Below are positions 49,689-59,113 of a stretch of 64,000 nucleotides of DNA, piece by piece. The stretch is from Flavobacterium sp. SUN046. GTDB taxonomy: Bacteria; Bacteroidota; Bacteroidia; Flavobacteriales; Flavobacteriaceae. The notes under the pieces are model-generated. The model saw only the letters and a program-made list of their open reading frames with translations, had not been told where the DNA came from and searched no databases. Numbering within the stretch: the stretch's first letter is position 1; each line of letters starts with the position of its first letter. The position numbers were made by a program, and so were the translations under genes. The stretch is from NCBI RefSeq assembly GCF_028867965.1, contig NZ_JAPQNT010000005.1, forward strand, positions 124,001 through 188,000. The letters run 5' to 3'.

Positions 49689-52010
49689 TTAATAAGTTCC
49701 GTTTTTCATTTTTTCTAGAACTTCTTTGTATTCGTTTATCAAAGTGATATTGCTTATTTCTATAGCTTCAATGGCTTTTTGCTCGGTTACAATTGCTTTT
49801 TCACGTTCATTATTTTTGTAATACAATTGCGCTAAAGTATCTAAATAATAAGCATTCTTTTTATCAACTTTTAGTGAGCTTTCGCTCCAATTAATTGCAT
49901 TTTGAATAATCTTTTTATCGTTCACTTTCGTTTCCACAACATTCCAAGCTACGGTATTGGCTAAACGTGTGTAGGAATTTTTAAAATCATCCCAATCGGT
50001 ATAATTGTTTTTTCTGTTGGCATACATTTCATCTAAACTTTCTATTAAACTTGAGTTTTTGGAAATTATTGTTTGATAAAAATCTTCAAATTCTGAATAA
50101 TAAAATGATTTATCAGTTGGATTGCTTTCGTCAATTTTTTGCAAATAAGTATTAAAATCGGATATATTGTATCCTGAAAGTTTCATAAATAACTTATAAT
50201 AATTAACCAACTTATTTTTAGTAGCATTATCAAGTTTATCATAATTACTGAGCTGCTTTTGAAAAAACGAACTCAATGATACTGAAATATCGGTATTCAA
50301 ATTAGGTGCTTTAGGATAATATTCATCCTCATAATTGTCTACTGATTGAATTTTGGCAGTATCATTTAACTTTAAAATAGCTTCATAATTCTTAAATATA
50401 TAATCTAGAATTTTAAAGTCTAAATCGGAAACTTGCTTTTTCTCTTCAAATAATTTGAATGTAAAACCAGAATCGTTCAATTCCTTTTTACAAATTTGAA
50501 TAAATTCATCATCTAAAGCGCCATTCTTTGTATAAAAATCAACAATGAGTTTCCATTTTTGAGCGATAACTTGTTTGGAAGTTTTGAATGCATATAAATT
50601 TTCTGGATCATTAACATGATAATAATCACCATCATAGTCTTCAACTGCATCAACAGTAGCCACAGTTGTATCTACAGCCATAGTGTCATAATCCTCACTC
50701 ACACCTACTGCAACCGTGTCTGCTACAACATCACTATAATCATTATTGTAGCCTTTCTTGGTAGTAACGATATCAAAAAGTGCTTTTTTAAAATCGGGTA
50801 AAGTAGCTTTTTTATTAGCAGTAATTTTATCTAATTTTAATTTAGCATTGGCTTTATTAATTTCATCATAAACGGAATTATAAACTTGAAATAATTCAGG
50901 ATTTTCTTTTAAAGTTGCGTTAGTATGATAAACCATTTCGCCATTAGAATTTAAAAATACTAAACTTGATTTGTCTTTTATTTTTAACCCATCAAGTAAC
51001 GCTTTGTCTTTATCTGTAGCATAATAATAATTAAAATGATCGCTCATAGAATTATATTGTCGGCGCATAACTCTTGACAATTGCATTTCATCTTCTTTAA
51101 TAAATTGATCAAATGACTTCTTACCATCTTTAGAATTATCAACTACAATTACTAAGAATTTAGTTGGAGTTTTTTCAATACTCTTGATTGCATCTTGATA
51201 ATTTTTCAAATTTGTATGCTTAAAATTATATTGCGATGCTTCTCGTTCTCCAAAAAAAGCAGTAGTATCTTCTGGCTCTGCAAAACCACTATTTTTTAGC
51301 CAATCTTTTTCGAAAACTACTTGAAGTGGTTTTAACAAATCGTTTTTAGTTTCAGGAGTTCCGTCTTTTTCAAATGTGAAAATCGGATTTTTATTTAATC
51401 CTTCCAATATTGATAATTTCTTAGTTTCTGGATCAATCAATCCTTTTAACTCTAAAATATTGAATGAAGGCTCATAGGTGATTTCAAGTTCATTAGCATT
51501 TAAATCAATTTGAAATTTAGATATTGTAGAACCTTTTCCTTCATAATTATTTTCTACGAAATATAAATATTTAGTTTTTTCGACATCAATATTAATTTCT
51601 TTTTGTCTGTTTCTAAAGCGGCTTGCGTTTTTACCTAAATACTCTTCAAGTGATTTGAATTCAACTATTGTGTTATCGTCTTTTTGAGTTCCAATGTAGA
51701 TATTACTTCCAAAATACATCATGTATTCTGTCAAAATTTTAATTTTAAAAGTACTAGAAAATGGAGCTTCATTAATTTTAATTTTAAATGAAGATTCTCC
51801 AGAAGTCATATTTTTAAATGTAATAGTATCGTTTTGAGTTGTGTATTTTCCGTATAAAAATGACATTTCATAGTTGTTGTCTTCACCAACTTTAAGCATT
51901 ACTTTTTGCCCTTTTACGTTAGATCGATAAACGCCTTGTTCTAAAACAGGTTTTTGTGAATAAATTAAAGTTACAATAAGTAGCGCTAACAAATTAAATA
52001 TTTTTCTCAT
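49689..52010 (-). CDS. Large secreted protein with thioredoxin-like segment
   Basis: I do not recognise this 773-residue protein as a named family. It has a signal peptide (to about residue 19, LIYSQ). Residues about 282-365 (FLVIVVDNSKDGKKSF, then SSLVFLNSNGEMVYHT) resemble a thioredoxin-like fold without any CXXC motif. An acidic low-complexity linker with repeated DYD and DTVA follows (about 421-470). The C-terminal end (NAYYLDTLAQLYYKNNEREKAIVTEQKAIEA) looks like a TPR-type helical repeat. It is likely periplasmic. It shares the terminator with metK and has no operon partner. Confidence 0.7.
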   Translation of the reverse strand: MRKIFNLLALLIVTLIYSQKPVLEQGVYRSNVKGQKVMLKVGEDNNYEMSFLYGKYTTQNDTITFKNMTSGESSFKIKINEAPFSSTFKIKILTEYMMYFGSNIYIGTQKDDNTIVEFKSLEEYLGKNASRFRNRQKEINIDVEKTKYLYFVENNYEGKGSTISKFQIDLNANELEITYEPSFNILELKGLIDPETKKLSILEGLNKNPIFTFEKDGTPETKNDLLKPLQVVFEKDWLKNSGFAEPEDTTAFFGEREASQYNFKHTNLKNYQDAIKSIEKTPTKFLVIVVDNSKDGKKSFDQFIKEDEMQLSRVMRRQYNSMSDHFNYYYATDKDKALLDGLKIKDKSSLVFLNSNGEMVYHTNATLKENPELFQVYNSVYDEINKANAKLKLDKITANKKATLPDFKKALFDIVTTKKGYNNDYSDVVADTVAVGVSEDYDTMAVDTTVATVDAVEDYDGDYYHVNDPENLYAFKTSKQVIAQKWKLIVDFYTKNGALDDEFIQICKKELNDSGFTFKLFEEKKQVSDLDFKILDYIFKNYEAILKLNDTAKIQSVDNYEDEYYPKAPNLNTDISVSLSSFFQKQLSNYDKLDNATKNKLVNYYKLFMKLSGYNISDFNTYLQKIDESNPTDKSFYYSEFEDFYQTIISKNSSLIESLDEMYANRKNNYTDWDDFKNSYTRLANTVAWNVVETKVNDKKIIQNAINWSESSLKVDKKNAYYLDTLAQLYYKNNEREKAIVTEQKAIEAIEISNITLINEYKEVLEKMKNGTY

Positions 52011-52100
52011 GGATTCTTAGAGTTCGTTTAAAGTTTGAGTTTTTAAAAATAATACTATTTTATTAATTAACGCATTTAGTAGTAGAAATAGTATTAAAAG

Positions 52101-52131
52101 AAAAAACTTCCATTAAAATTAATGGAAGTTT
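52101..52131 (-). terminator. Intrinsic terminator after the outer-membrane receptor gene
   Basis: AAACTTCCATTA and TAATGGAAGTTT form a 12-base-pair stem with a T-run on the minus strand, 23 bases beyond the stop. Confidence 0.85.
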
Positions 52132-52153
52132 GATAAAATTTATTCTAAACTAT

Positions 52154-54883
52154 TTACAAATTATACTTCAAACTAAAAATTACATAGCGCGGTTGCACTC
52201 TGTATTGTGAAGTTCTAACAATATTTTGATTAAAGCTATCATCATTTAATGAAGTTGTGTTAAGTAAATTGGTTCCTGATATTTTGTATTCCCATTTACT
52301 GTCTTTTGTTTTTTGATAAATCAAGCTTGCCGAAAGAAAATCATATTCATTTTGTGTACTTCTATCGGTGTTATAATAATGATAAAACTCATATTCTGAA
52401 ACGAATGAGAAGCTTTTTAAGAAATAATAATCTAAACGAACGAATGGTTTATCTGTGTAAAATCTACTACTTTGATAATCGTTAACCATATAATTGTAAC
52501 CCACTTCAACATTTGGTAAATTCTTGTAATTAGTTGCTAATTTAACCGTGTAACTTTGCGTAAAACTTTCATTTGAAATTGCAATATTAGTACTTGTTGT
52601 TGGGTCAAATTGAATGTTGTTGAATTTAGACCAATTGATATTTGCACCAAAAGAAGCTTTGTAATTTTTCAAAAAAGAGCGTCCATAATTAGCCATAGCA
52701 GAAAAAGTTTCGTCTGCAAAATTTGAATTTATTGGTGAAGAAGTTTGATTAACTCCATCAAAACGAAAACGAGATTTTACAGCATCAACTGTTCTTGAAT
52801 AAGACGCATTCGCAAAAATATTCTCAAAATTAAACATATTATATTTAAAATAACGTATCGAGTGTGTTTGAGAAATTGAATTTTCTAATGTACGATTTCC
52901 TTTAGACAAACTACTGTAGCTATTAAAAACATAACCTTCGGCTAATTTGTTAATATCTGTAAAATTATTTGTAAGTCCGAAATTATAAGTTATTGTTTCG
53001 GCTTTTTTTATTTGATACAAAGCATAAAAATCAGGTAAAACTCTCGTGAAATTTTGTTTGAATTTAGAACCTAATTGCTCGTTATTCATGGTGTAATTAT
53101 GCAAACTTACACCAGGTGTAAATGTGAATTTTCCAGAAAGCAATTTGTAATGAAGCCCTAAAAAAGCATCGTTAAATTTATAATTTACATCATTAGTATT
53201 GGATGCATCGCTAAGATTATTAGTCGAACCATTGTCTAAAATTTGGTAAATACTAGAATTAAAATTTTGGTAAGAATAGGTATTTCCTAAAGTTACATTC
53301 AAATTACTTTTGGGTGTAATCATGTAATAATAATCTAATTTAGAATCGATTTTATTGGTTTTTACAAAACGATTTTGATTGATATTATTTCTATTTTGAC
53401 CTGTTGTGTATCCAGTTAAATTAAATGGCTGTGATTGAAGATTGGCGTTATAAAATGGATCTTCGTCTTGATAACTGTGTTGTGTTTCAAAAGCAAAAAC
53501 ATTTTTGTCATTTTTGGTGTAGTAAAGTGCAATGTTTTGATTGAATGAAATTGGATTTTGCTTTTTTAAGGTGTTGATATTTTCATTATTTGTTCCTGAT
53601 GGCGTTGTGGTTTCTCGGTACAAATTAGTCAACTCGTCTTGTTTAGAGAATTTTGCCAAAGCATCATAATCAAATTGAAGATTGGTATCATGTTTATAAG
53701 AAGTACTCAATTTAAACAAACCTAAATTATTTCTTTGGTGTGACGCTTCATTTCTTTTGTCTGAAGAAGCTACAGCCGATGAATTGGGAACTAAATAATT
53801 AGTTTTAGAATTGGTTTCTAAATCGGTAATTGAATTAGAAATGATACCAAAACCGCTAACATTCCATGATTTTGATGGATTGTAAGAGAAATTAGTGGCT
53901 CCAAATTTAGTCTCTATTTCTTTGGCTCTATTGTTTCGTAAAAGCGAAATTCCCAAATCATTAGATGAAACATTAAAACTTGAACCACCTTTAGCCATCA
54001 TGTTTTTAAATCCGCCTGTAAATTTAAAATAATCTTGAATTGTTAATGGCAACTCACCAATATTATTAAAATTAGAGATTAAATTGATACTGTATTTAGG
54101 ATTGTAATAAAATAATTTTGGGTTTACAATGTATCTGTCGTATTTATTTTTATCGTCAAATCCGCCACCAGCAGTCATATCTCCAAACCAGAAATTTTTC
54201 TTTCCAGCTTTTAATTTGATATTCATAGCTACGTTATCTTGATTATTTTCAACACCTTTAAGAATAGAATTTTCGTTATAATTTCTTAAAACTTGCACTT
54301 TATCAATAGCGTCAGCCGGAATATTTTTTACGCCTAATTTGGTGTCGCCGTCAAAAAAGTCTTTTCCTTCAACCATTAATTTGGTAACTTTTTTACCTTC
54401 AACTTCAATTTCGCCATCGGCATTTACTTCAACTCCGGGCAATTTTTTAAGAACGTCTTCTAACTTTCTTTCGGTTCCAGTTTTGAAAGAATCGGCATTA
54501 TAAACAATGGTATCGCCTTTAATTGAAACTGGCATTTCACGAACAATCTCAACACCATCCAATTGAATTCCACCAGGTTCCATTGAAATATTTTGTGAGA
54601 TATTTTCAGATTTTGTAGTTACTGTTATTTCTTTGTTTTGCATTCCGATATAACTCAATTTAATAGTATACGTTGAGTTAGCTTTAAGATTTAAAACAAA
54701 TTTTCCTTTATCGTTGGTAATTGCATAAGCGTCCATTCCTTTGGTAGCTTGGTTTACCGCCATGATGTTAGCCATTTCTAAAGGTGCTTTTCCAGATTCT
54801 ACAATAACACCTTCAAAACGAATATTTTGCGAAAATGCGATTGAAGTGATTAGTAAAATAAAAACAAGAGTAATTTTTTTCAT
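52154..54883 (-). CDS. TonB-dependent receptor-like outer-membrane beta-barrel protein
   Basis: This 909-residue protein has a signal peptide (to about residue 19, IAFSQ), a carboxypeptidase-regulatory-like domain (about 20-110; EGVIVESGKAPLEMANIMAVNQATKGMDA), a plug-like domain (LEDVLKKLPGVEVNADGEIEVEGKKVTKLMVEGKDFFDGD) and a long barrel with alternating aromatic strands, ending in a C-terminal Leu-Lys-Tyr-Asn-Leu. It belongs to the outer-membrane beta-barrel group related to SusC-like and TonB-dependent receptors. Its ligand is unknown. It lies 78 bases downstream of a GLPGLI-family gene, a recurrent pairing in Flavobacteriia. Confidence 0.88.
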   Translation of the reverse strand: MKKITLVFILLITSIAFSQNIRFEGVIVESGKAPLEMANIMAVNQATKGMDAYAITNDKGKFVLNLKANSTYTIKLSYIGMQNKEITVTTKSENISQNISMEPGGIQLDGVEIVREMPVSIKGDTIVYNADSFKTGTERKLEDVLKKLPGVEVNADGEIEVEGKKVTKLMVEGKDFFDGDTKLGVKNIPADAIDKVQVLRNYNENSILKGVENNQDNVAMNIKLKAGKKNFWFGDMTAGGGFDDKNKYDRYIVNPKLFYYNPKYSINLISNFNNIGELPLTIQDYFKFTGGFKNMMAKGGSSFNVSSNDLGISLLRNNRAKEIETKFGATNFSYNPSKSWNVSGFGIISNSITDLETNSKTNYLVPNSSAVASSDKRNEASHQRNNLGLFKLSTSYKHDTNLQFDYDALAKFSKQDELTNLYRETTTPSGTNNENINTLKKQNPISFNQNIALYYTKNDKNVFAFETQHSYQDEDPFYNANLQSQPFNLTGYTTGQNRNNINQNRFVKTNKIDSKLDYYYMITPKSNLNVTLGNTYSYQNFNSSIYQILDNGSTNNLSDASNTNDVNYKFNDAFLGLHYKLLSGKFTFTPGVSLHNYTMNNEQLGSKFKQNFTRVLPDFYALYQIKKAETITYNFGLTNNFTDINKLAEGYVFNSYSSLSKGNRTLENSISQTHSIRYFKYNMFNFENIFANASYSRTVDAVKSRFRFDGVNQTSSPINSNFADETFSAMANYGRSFLKNYKASFGANINWSKFNNIQFDPTTSTNIAISNESFTQSYTVKLATNYKNLPNVEVGYNYMVNDYQSSRFYTDKPFVRLDYYFLKSFSFVSEYEFYHYYNTDRSTQNEYDFLSASLIYQKTKDSKWEYKISGTNLLNTTSLNDDSFNQNIVRTSQYRVQPRYVIFSLKYNL

Positions 54884-54903
54884 TTTGGTCGTATAAGTTT
54901 TTT

Positions 54904-54940
54904 AAAAAAAGAAGAATCTCTTAATTCCGAGATTCTTCTT
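54904..54940 (-). terminator. Terminator between the GLPGLI gene and the receptor gene
   Basis: AAGAAGAATCTC and GAGATTCTTCTT form a perfect 12-base-pair stem with an 8-base loop and a T-run on the minus strand. It lies inside the gap of two co-directional genes, so it may reduce read-through into the receptor gene. Confidence 0.85.
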
Positions 54941-54961
54941 GATGTTATTTTGTATCAATAA

Positions 54962-55903
54962 TTAGTTACCCATTCTCATTTGCATTCCGCCACGGCCTTG
55001 ACCTTGGTTCATTTCTCTAAATTCCTCCATTTTCTTAATTATTGTATCGTCGTATTCTTTTTGAGTAACAACTTTTCCATTAGTTGGAGCTTTTATTTCA
55101 ACTTTATCTTTAGCATTCAAAACCACTTTAGAGCATAAAATTGTAGTTTTTCCGTCGTTAACTTCAAGAATTAAACCCGGTAATCCCCAATATCCTTCTG
55201 GACCTTGATTTACCGGAATTTCTGGCGTATACCATGCTGTTATTGTAATTTCTTTAGGCAAATCTATATCGTCCATGAAACTCGTTTTCTTTTCTTTCAC
55301 TTCCTCTTTCTTAGTTTCATCTTTAGTACCATCGGCTTTTTTAGAATCATCTTTTACAGCAACTTCTTTCTTTTCTTCTTCTTTTTTAGGTCTAAAATTT
55401 CTAAAATCAGTTTTACTTGCCGGAATTACCGTTGTTGCCTTATAGCAATTATAGCCACCAATTACTTTTGTTTCTGATTCCATTTTCCAGTTGTAAGTTT
55501 TCAAAGAGTCTTTCACTAGAAATTCTTTTCCCATAAATTCTTTATCAACTGAATAGGTTTTATCTTTTGCATTTTTATAATACGTTCCGCCTCCGCCCAT
55601 CATAGAAGACATCATTCGCATTCCGCCACCTTGTTGTCCTGGCGCGTCTAATTTTTCTTCTTCTTTGTAGATAGAAGCTTGTTTATCAAAATTTAAAATG
55701 AATGTTTTCTCAAACATTTTCTTCATTCGCTCTTCAATCATTTTTTGCATTTCGGGAGTCATATCTTTATTTCCAGCCATTCGTGATTTGAAATCTGATG
55801 TACTGGTTTTAGATTCATAAACTGCCATTCCTTGAAAATCCTTTTGTGCATTTGAATTTATAAATGCTAATAAAAAAGCTAGAGAAAAGAGTATTTTTTT
55901 CAT
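54962..55903 (-). CDS. GLPGLI family protein
   Basis: This 313-residue protein has a signal peptide (to about residue 20, INSNAQ) and carries the family-defining GLPGLI at residues 240-245 (EGYWGLPGLILEVNDG). Two low-complexity parts stand out: a Met/Gly-rich stretch (about 91-108, MRMMSSMMGGGG) and a long Lys/Glu/Asp-rich stretch (about 173-206). The C-terminus is again Met/Gly-rich (QGRGGMQMRMGN). The family is of unknown function and is often next to outer-membrane receptors, as here. Met-rich stretches could bind copper or another soft metal, but that is inference. Confidence 0.92.
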   Translation of the reverse strand: MKKILFSLAFLLAFINSNAQKDFQGMAVYESKTSTSDFKSRMAGNKDMTPEMQKMIEERMKKMFEKTFILNFDKQASIYKEEEKLDAPGQQGGGMRMMSSMMGGGGTYYKNAKDKTYSVDKEFMGKEFLVKDSLKTYNWKMESETKVIGGYNCYKATTVIPASKTDFRNFRPKKEEEKKEVAVKDDSKKADGTKDETKKEEVKEKKTSFMDDIDLPKEITITAWYTPEIPVNQGPEGYWGLPGLILEVNDGKTTILCSKVVLNAKDKVEIKAPTNGKVVTQKEYDDTIIKKMEEFREMNQGQGRGGMQMRMGN

Positions 55904-56033
55904 GTTTAAATGATTTTAGAAAAATAAAGTAACAAATATGACGAATGAATTTACCTTTTGTTACCAAAGAATTGTTAAATATTTATCTTTGACTTTTAAA
56001 AGATTGAATAGTTTAATGTAATTTAGCAGAACG

Positions 56034-56825
56034 ATGAAAAATATATTTTGCCTTTTGTTATTTTTAAATTTAGGAGTTTGTAGCAGTCAAACAATGAAAT
56101 TAACTCCGTCTAGAATAGAAACAGTTGTTTTTAAAGCAGATGAATTTATTGGTTTGGATGGTTTTTCAAATTCTTTTTTTACTAAAAATAATGTTCTTTA
56201 TAAAAATGTAGCTACTTCATTATTGCAATATCAAAATGTCTCTTTGGGTAAAATAACTAAAGTCGATTTAACTAATCCGTTAAAAATAGTAGTTTTCTAT
56301 GAAGAATTTAACTCGGTTGTTATTCTTGACAATCAACTAAATGAGATTCAAAAACTAGATTTTTCTAAACTAGAAACGCCTATTATTGCAGCTGCTGTTG
56401 GAATATGCGGTCAAAATAAACTTTGGATATTTAATAGCTTAAATCAACAATTAGGACTTTATGATTTAAATACTAATTTGTATCAAATAATTGGATTGCC
56501 AATTAAAGATGGAATAAGTTATTATGAAACCGATTTTAATTACTTTCAATGGGTTGATAAGCAAAATCAGTGGAAAATTTGCACCATTTATGGACGAATT
56601 TTTCCGAATGGCAAAGTTGAAGCCAATTCTGATTTGCAATTTTTAGACGGAAATAAAATATTGTTTTTAAAAGACAACATCTTGTATATAAGAGACAGAA
56701 ACATTGACAAATTGTATGAAATTGAAATTGTTGAGAAATCATTTAAAAAATTTTATTACAAAGACCAAATTTTATCTATTTTTACCGACCAAGGAATTAC
56801 AAATTATAAAATTACACTACCATAA
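56034..56825 (+). CDS. Secreted protein of unknown function
   Basis: This 263-residue protein has a signal peptide (MKNIFCLLLFLNLGVCSSQ) and a beta-rich body with repeats of the kind DLTNPLKIVVFYEEFNSVVILD and NQLNEIQKLDFS, which could be a small beta-propeller. I cannot assign a family. Its stop overlaps the start of the deoxynucleoside kinase gene (shared A at 56825), implying translational coupling although the two proteins should be in different compartments. Confidence 0.75.
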   Translation: MKNIFCLLLFLNLGVCSSQTMKLTPSRIETVVFKADEFIGLDGFSNSFFTKNNVLYKNVATSLLQYQNVSLGKITKVDLTNPLKIVVFYEEFNSVVILDNQLNEIQKLDFSKLETPIIAAAVGICGQNKLWIFNSLNQQLGLYDLNTNLYQIIGLPIKDGISYYETDFNYFQWVDKQNQWKICTIYGRIFPNGKVEANSDLQFLDGNKILFLKDNILYIRDRNIDKLYEIEIVEKSFKKFYYKDQILSIFTDQGITNYKITLP

Positions 56826-57439
56826 TGCACATAGCAGTAGCAGGAAACATAGGCGCAGGAAAAACTACATTAACTCATTATTTGGCGAAACATTTTAAAT
56901 GGGAACCACATTTTGAAGATGTTGTTGATAATCCATATTTAGATGATTTTTATCACCAAATGGAACGTTGGTCGTTTAATTTACAAATTTATTTCTTGAA
57001 CAGTCGTTTTCGTCAAGTTCTACAAATTCGTGAAAGCGGAAAAAAAATCATTCAAGATAGAACGATTTATGAAGACGCTCACATCTTTGCTCCTAACTTA
57101 CATGCTATGGGATTGATGACAAATCGTGATTTTGAAAACTACAAATCACTTTTTGAATTGATGGAAAGTTTGGTAAAAGCTCCTGATTTATTAATTTACT
57201 TAAGAAGTTCAATTCCTAATTTAGTTGGACAAATTCATAAGCGTGGTCGCGATTATGAAAACACAATTTCTATTGATTATTTAAGCAGACTAAACGAGCG
57301 TTACGAAGCTTGGATCACAACTTATGACAAAGGAAAATTATTAATTATTGATGTTGATAATATTGATTTTGTAAACAATCCTGAAGATTTAGGAATGATA
57401 ATCAATCGCATTGATGCTGAAATTAATGGTTTGTTTTAG
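56825..57439 (+). CDS. Deoxynucleoside kinase
   Basis: This 204-residue kinase phosphorylates deoxynucleosides for salvage. The P-loop GNIGAGKTT is at residues 7-15, the DRT-type motif in IIQDRTIYEDAHIFA near residue 78, and the Arg-rich lid HKRGRDYE near residue 138. It belongs to the dGK/dCK/dNK family. Substrate choice (dA, dG or dC) cannot be decided. It converges with cutC; the stop codons overlap by four bases. Confidence 0.93.
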   Translation: MHIAVAGNIGAGKTTLTHYLAKHFKWEPHFEDVVDNPYLDDFYHQMERWSFNLQIYFLNSRFRQVLQIRESGKKIIQDRTIYEDAHIFAPNLHAMGLMTNRDFENYKSLFELMESLVKAPDLLIYLRSSIPNLVGQIHKRGRDYENTISIDYLSRLNERYEAWITTYDKGKLLIIDVDNIDFVNNPEDLGMIINRIDAEINGLF

Positions 57440-58113
57440 AGCTTTTGATTTAACTTCATTTTTATAGAATTAATCTCTACTGCGTTTGCTATTTCAGAAT
57501 TATCAATAATTGCTGATGAATGGAAGTAAACTGCTTTGGTTGTATCGCGAATGCGTTCACAATTTTCGGCGCGCAATCCACCACCTGGCATAATTGTAAT
57601 TCGGTTATTAGCTTTTGTAACCAATTCAGACAAAATAGTAATTCCGTCAACAACATTAGACTTTTGTCCAGAAGTTAGAATCGATTGAAATCCACATTCT
57701 ATTATATCTTCCAAAGATTGAAATACATTTAAAACCTCATCAAAAGCTCTATGAAAAGTACACGGAATTGGATGTGCAAGCGCAACTAATTCTAAATTTT
57801 GTGTTTTATTGACAGCTTTATTTTCATTTAAAACTCCAAATACAAAACCATTCACCTCAAGTTTTTTAAATGCTAAAATATCTGATTTCATTTGATTAAA
57901 TTCTTGGTTAGAATACACAAAATTTCCGCCACGAGGTCGAATCATCACATTCAAATCAATGGTAATCAATTGGCGTACTTTTTCGACTAATTTAAAATCT
58001 GGTGTTGTTCCGCCAACTGTAATTTCGTTGCATAACTCTACTCTATCGGCGCCATTTTCTTGAGCAATTACTGCCGATTGTAAGTTGAAACAAGCAATTT
58101 CTAGTTTATTCAT
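57436..58113 (-). CDS. cutC: CutC family protein
   Basis: This 225-residue TIM-barrel protein has the CutC features CFNLQSAVIAQENGADRVELC near the N-terminus, VMIRPRGGNFVYS, FHRAFDEV, ILTSGQ and MPGGGLRAEN. CutC was named for copper homeostasis, but its biochemical role is unresolved. Its start overlaps the stop of the glycosylasparaginase gene by one base. This repeated association with hexosaminidase and glycosylasparaginase suggests a role in glycan or sugar metabolism rather than copper. Confidence 0.93.
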   Translation of the reverse strand: MNKLEIACFNLQSAVIAQENGADRVELCNEITVGGTTPDFKLVEKVRQLITIDLNVMIRPRGGNFVYSNQEFNQMKSDILAFKKLEVNGFVFGVLNENKAVNKTQNLELVALAHPIPCTFHRAFDEVLNVFQSLEDIIECGFQSILTSGQKSNVVDGITILSELVTKANNRITIMPGGGLRAENCERIRDTTKAVYFHSSAIIDNSEIANAVEINSIKMKLNQKL

Positions 58114-59102
58114 TATTTCAAAAAGTAATCAGCATCAATTAATTTATTTCCGGAGCTATCATTTACGGCATAATTAAATCCGCCTTGAACGCAGTAAGCA
58201 CCATATTGACCATTTTTATTCAAAGCAATAAATCCTACTTGAATATCTTTCAAATTTTTGTTTCTGTTTTTAGTAAGTTTTACAATTCTAGAAACTGCTT
58301 CTTCGCAGGCTTTTTGAGGTGATTTTCCTTGACGCATCAATTCGACCACCAAATGACAACCTGCAATTCGAATTACTTCTTCTCCATGACCAGTTGCTGT
58401 TGCTGCGCCAATTTCGTTATCAACATACAATCCTGCTCCAATAATTGGCGAATCACCAACGCGTCCGTGCATTTTATAGGCCATTCCGCTAGTGGTACAA
58501 GCGCCTGAAAGATTTCCGTTGCTGTCCATTGCAATCATTCCAATAGTATCGTGATTTTCAATATTAGCAATGGGTTTGTACTGACTAGTTTTGAGCCATT
58601 CTTTCCATTCTTTTTCAGAATCTTCTACTAGCAAATTTTCTTTCGGAAAACCTTGGGCTAAAGCAAATTGAAGTGCGCCATCGCCAACCAACATTACGTG
58701 TGGCGTTTTTTCCATAACCGCTCTTGCTACCGAAATTGGATGTTTTATAAATTCTAAACAAGCAACTGAACCAATATTTGAAAATTCATCCATTATGCAA
58801 GCATCAAGAGTTACTCGTCCATCACGATCAGGTCGACCGCCATAGCCAACACTTCTTTCGGTTGGATCGCCTTCTGGAATTTTCACGCCAGCTTCTACAG
58901 CGTCTAAAGCACGTCCGTTATTTTTTAAGATTTCCCAAGCTGCACCGTTGGCTTTTATTCCAAAATTCCATGTTGAAAGTACGATTGGCTTGTTACTATT
59001 TCCTTGTGTAATTTCAGTTTCTTCTTCCTCTTTAAATGAAGTCAAAGCCAATCCGATGGAACCAACAGTTGCTGTTTTAATAAAACTTCTACGATTTGCC
59101 AT
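58113..59102 (-). CDS. N4-(beta-N-acetylglucosaminyl)-L-asparaginase (glycosylasparaginase)
   Basis: This 329-residue Ntn-hydrolase cleaves the GlcNAc-Asn bond left after degradation of N-linked glycoproteins. The autoprocessing site is HDTIGMIAMD, with cleavage expected before Thr186, which becomes the nucleophile. The downstream GRVGDSPIIGAGLYVDNEIGAATATGHGEE is characteristic. The N-terminus MANRRSFIKTATVGSIGLALTSF carries a twin-arginine-like signal, consistent with periplasmic export. It lies 11 bases after the hexosaminidase gene, which would supply its substrate. Confidence 0.95.
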   Translation of the reverse strand: MANRRSFIKTATVGSIGLALTSFKEEEETEITQGNSNKPIVLSTWNFGIKANGAAWEILKNNGRALDAVEAGVKIPEGDPTERSVGYGGRPDRDGRVTLDACIMDEFSNIGSVACLEFIKHPISVARAVMEKTPHVMLVGDGALQFALAQGFPKENLLVEDSEKEWKEWLKTSQYKPIANIENHDTIGMIAMDSNGNLSGACTTSGMAYKMHGRVGDSPIIGAGLYVDNEIGAATATGHGEEVIRIAGCHLVVELMRQGKSPQKACEEAVSRIVKLTKNRNKNLKDIQVGFIALNKNGQYGAYCVQGGFNYAVNDSSGNKLIDADYFLK

Positions 59103-59113
59103 AATTTACTATT

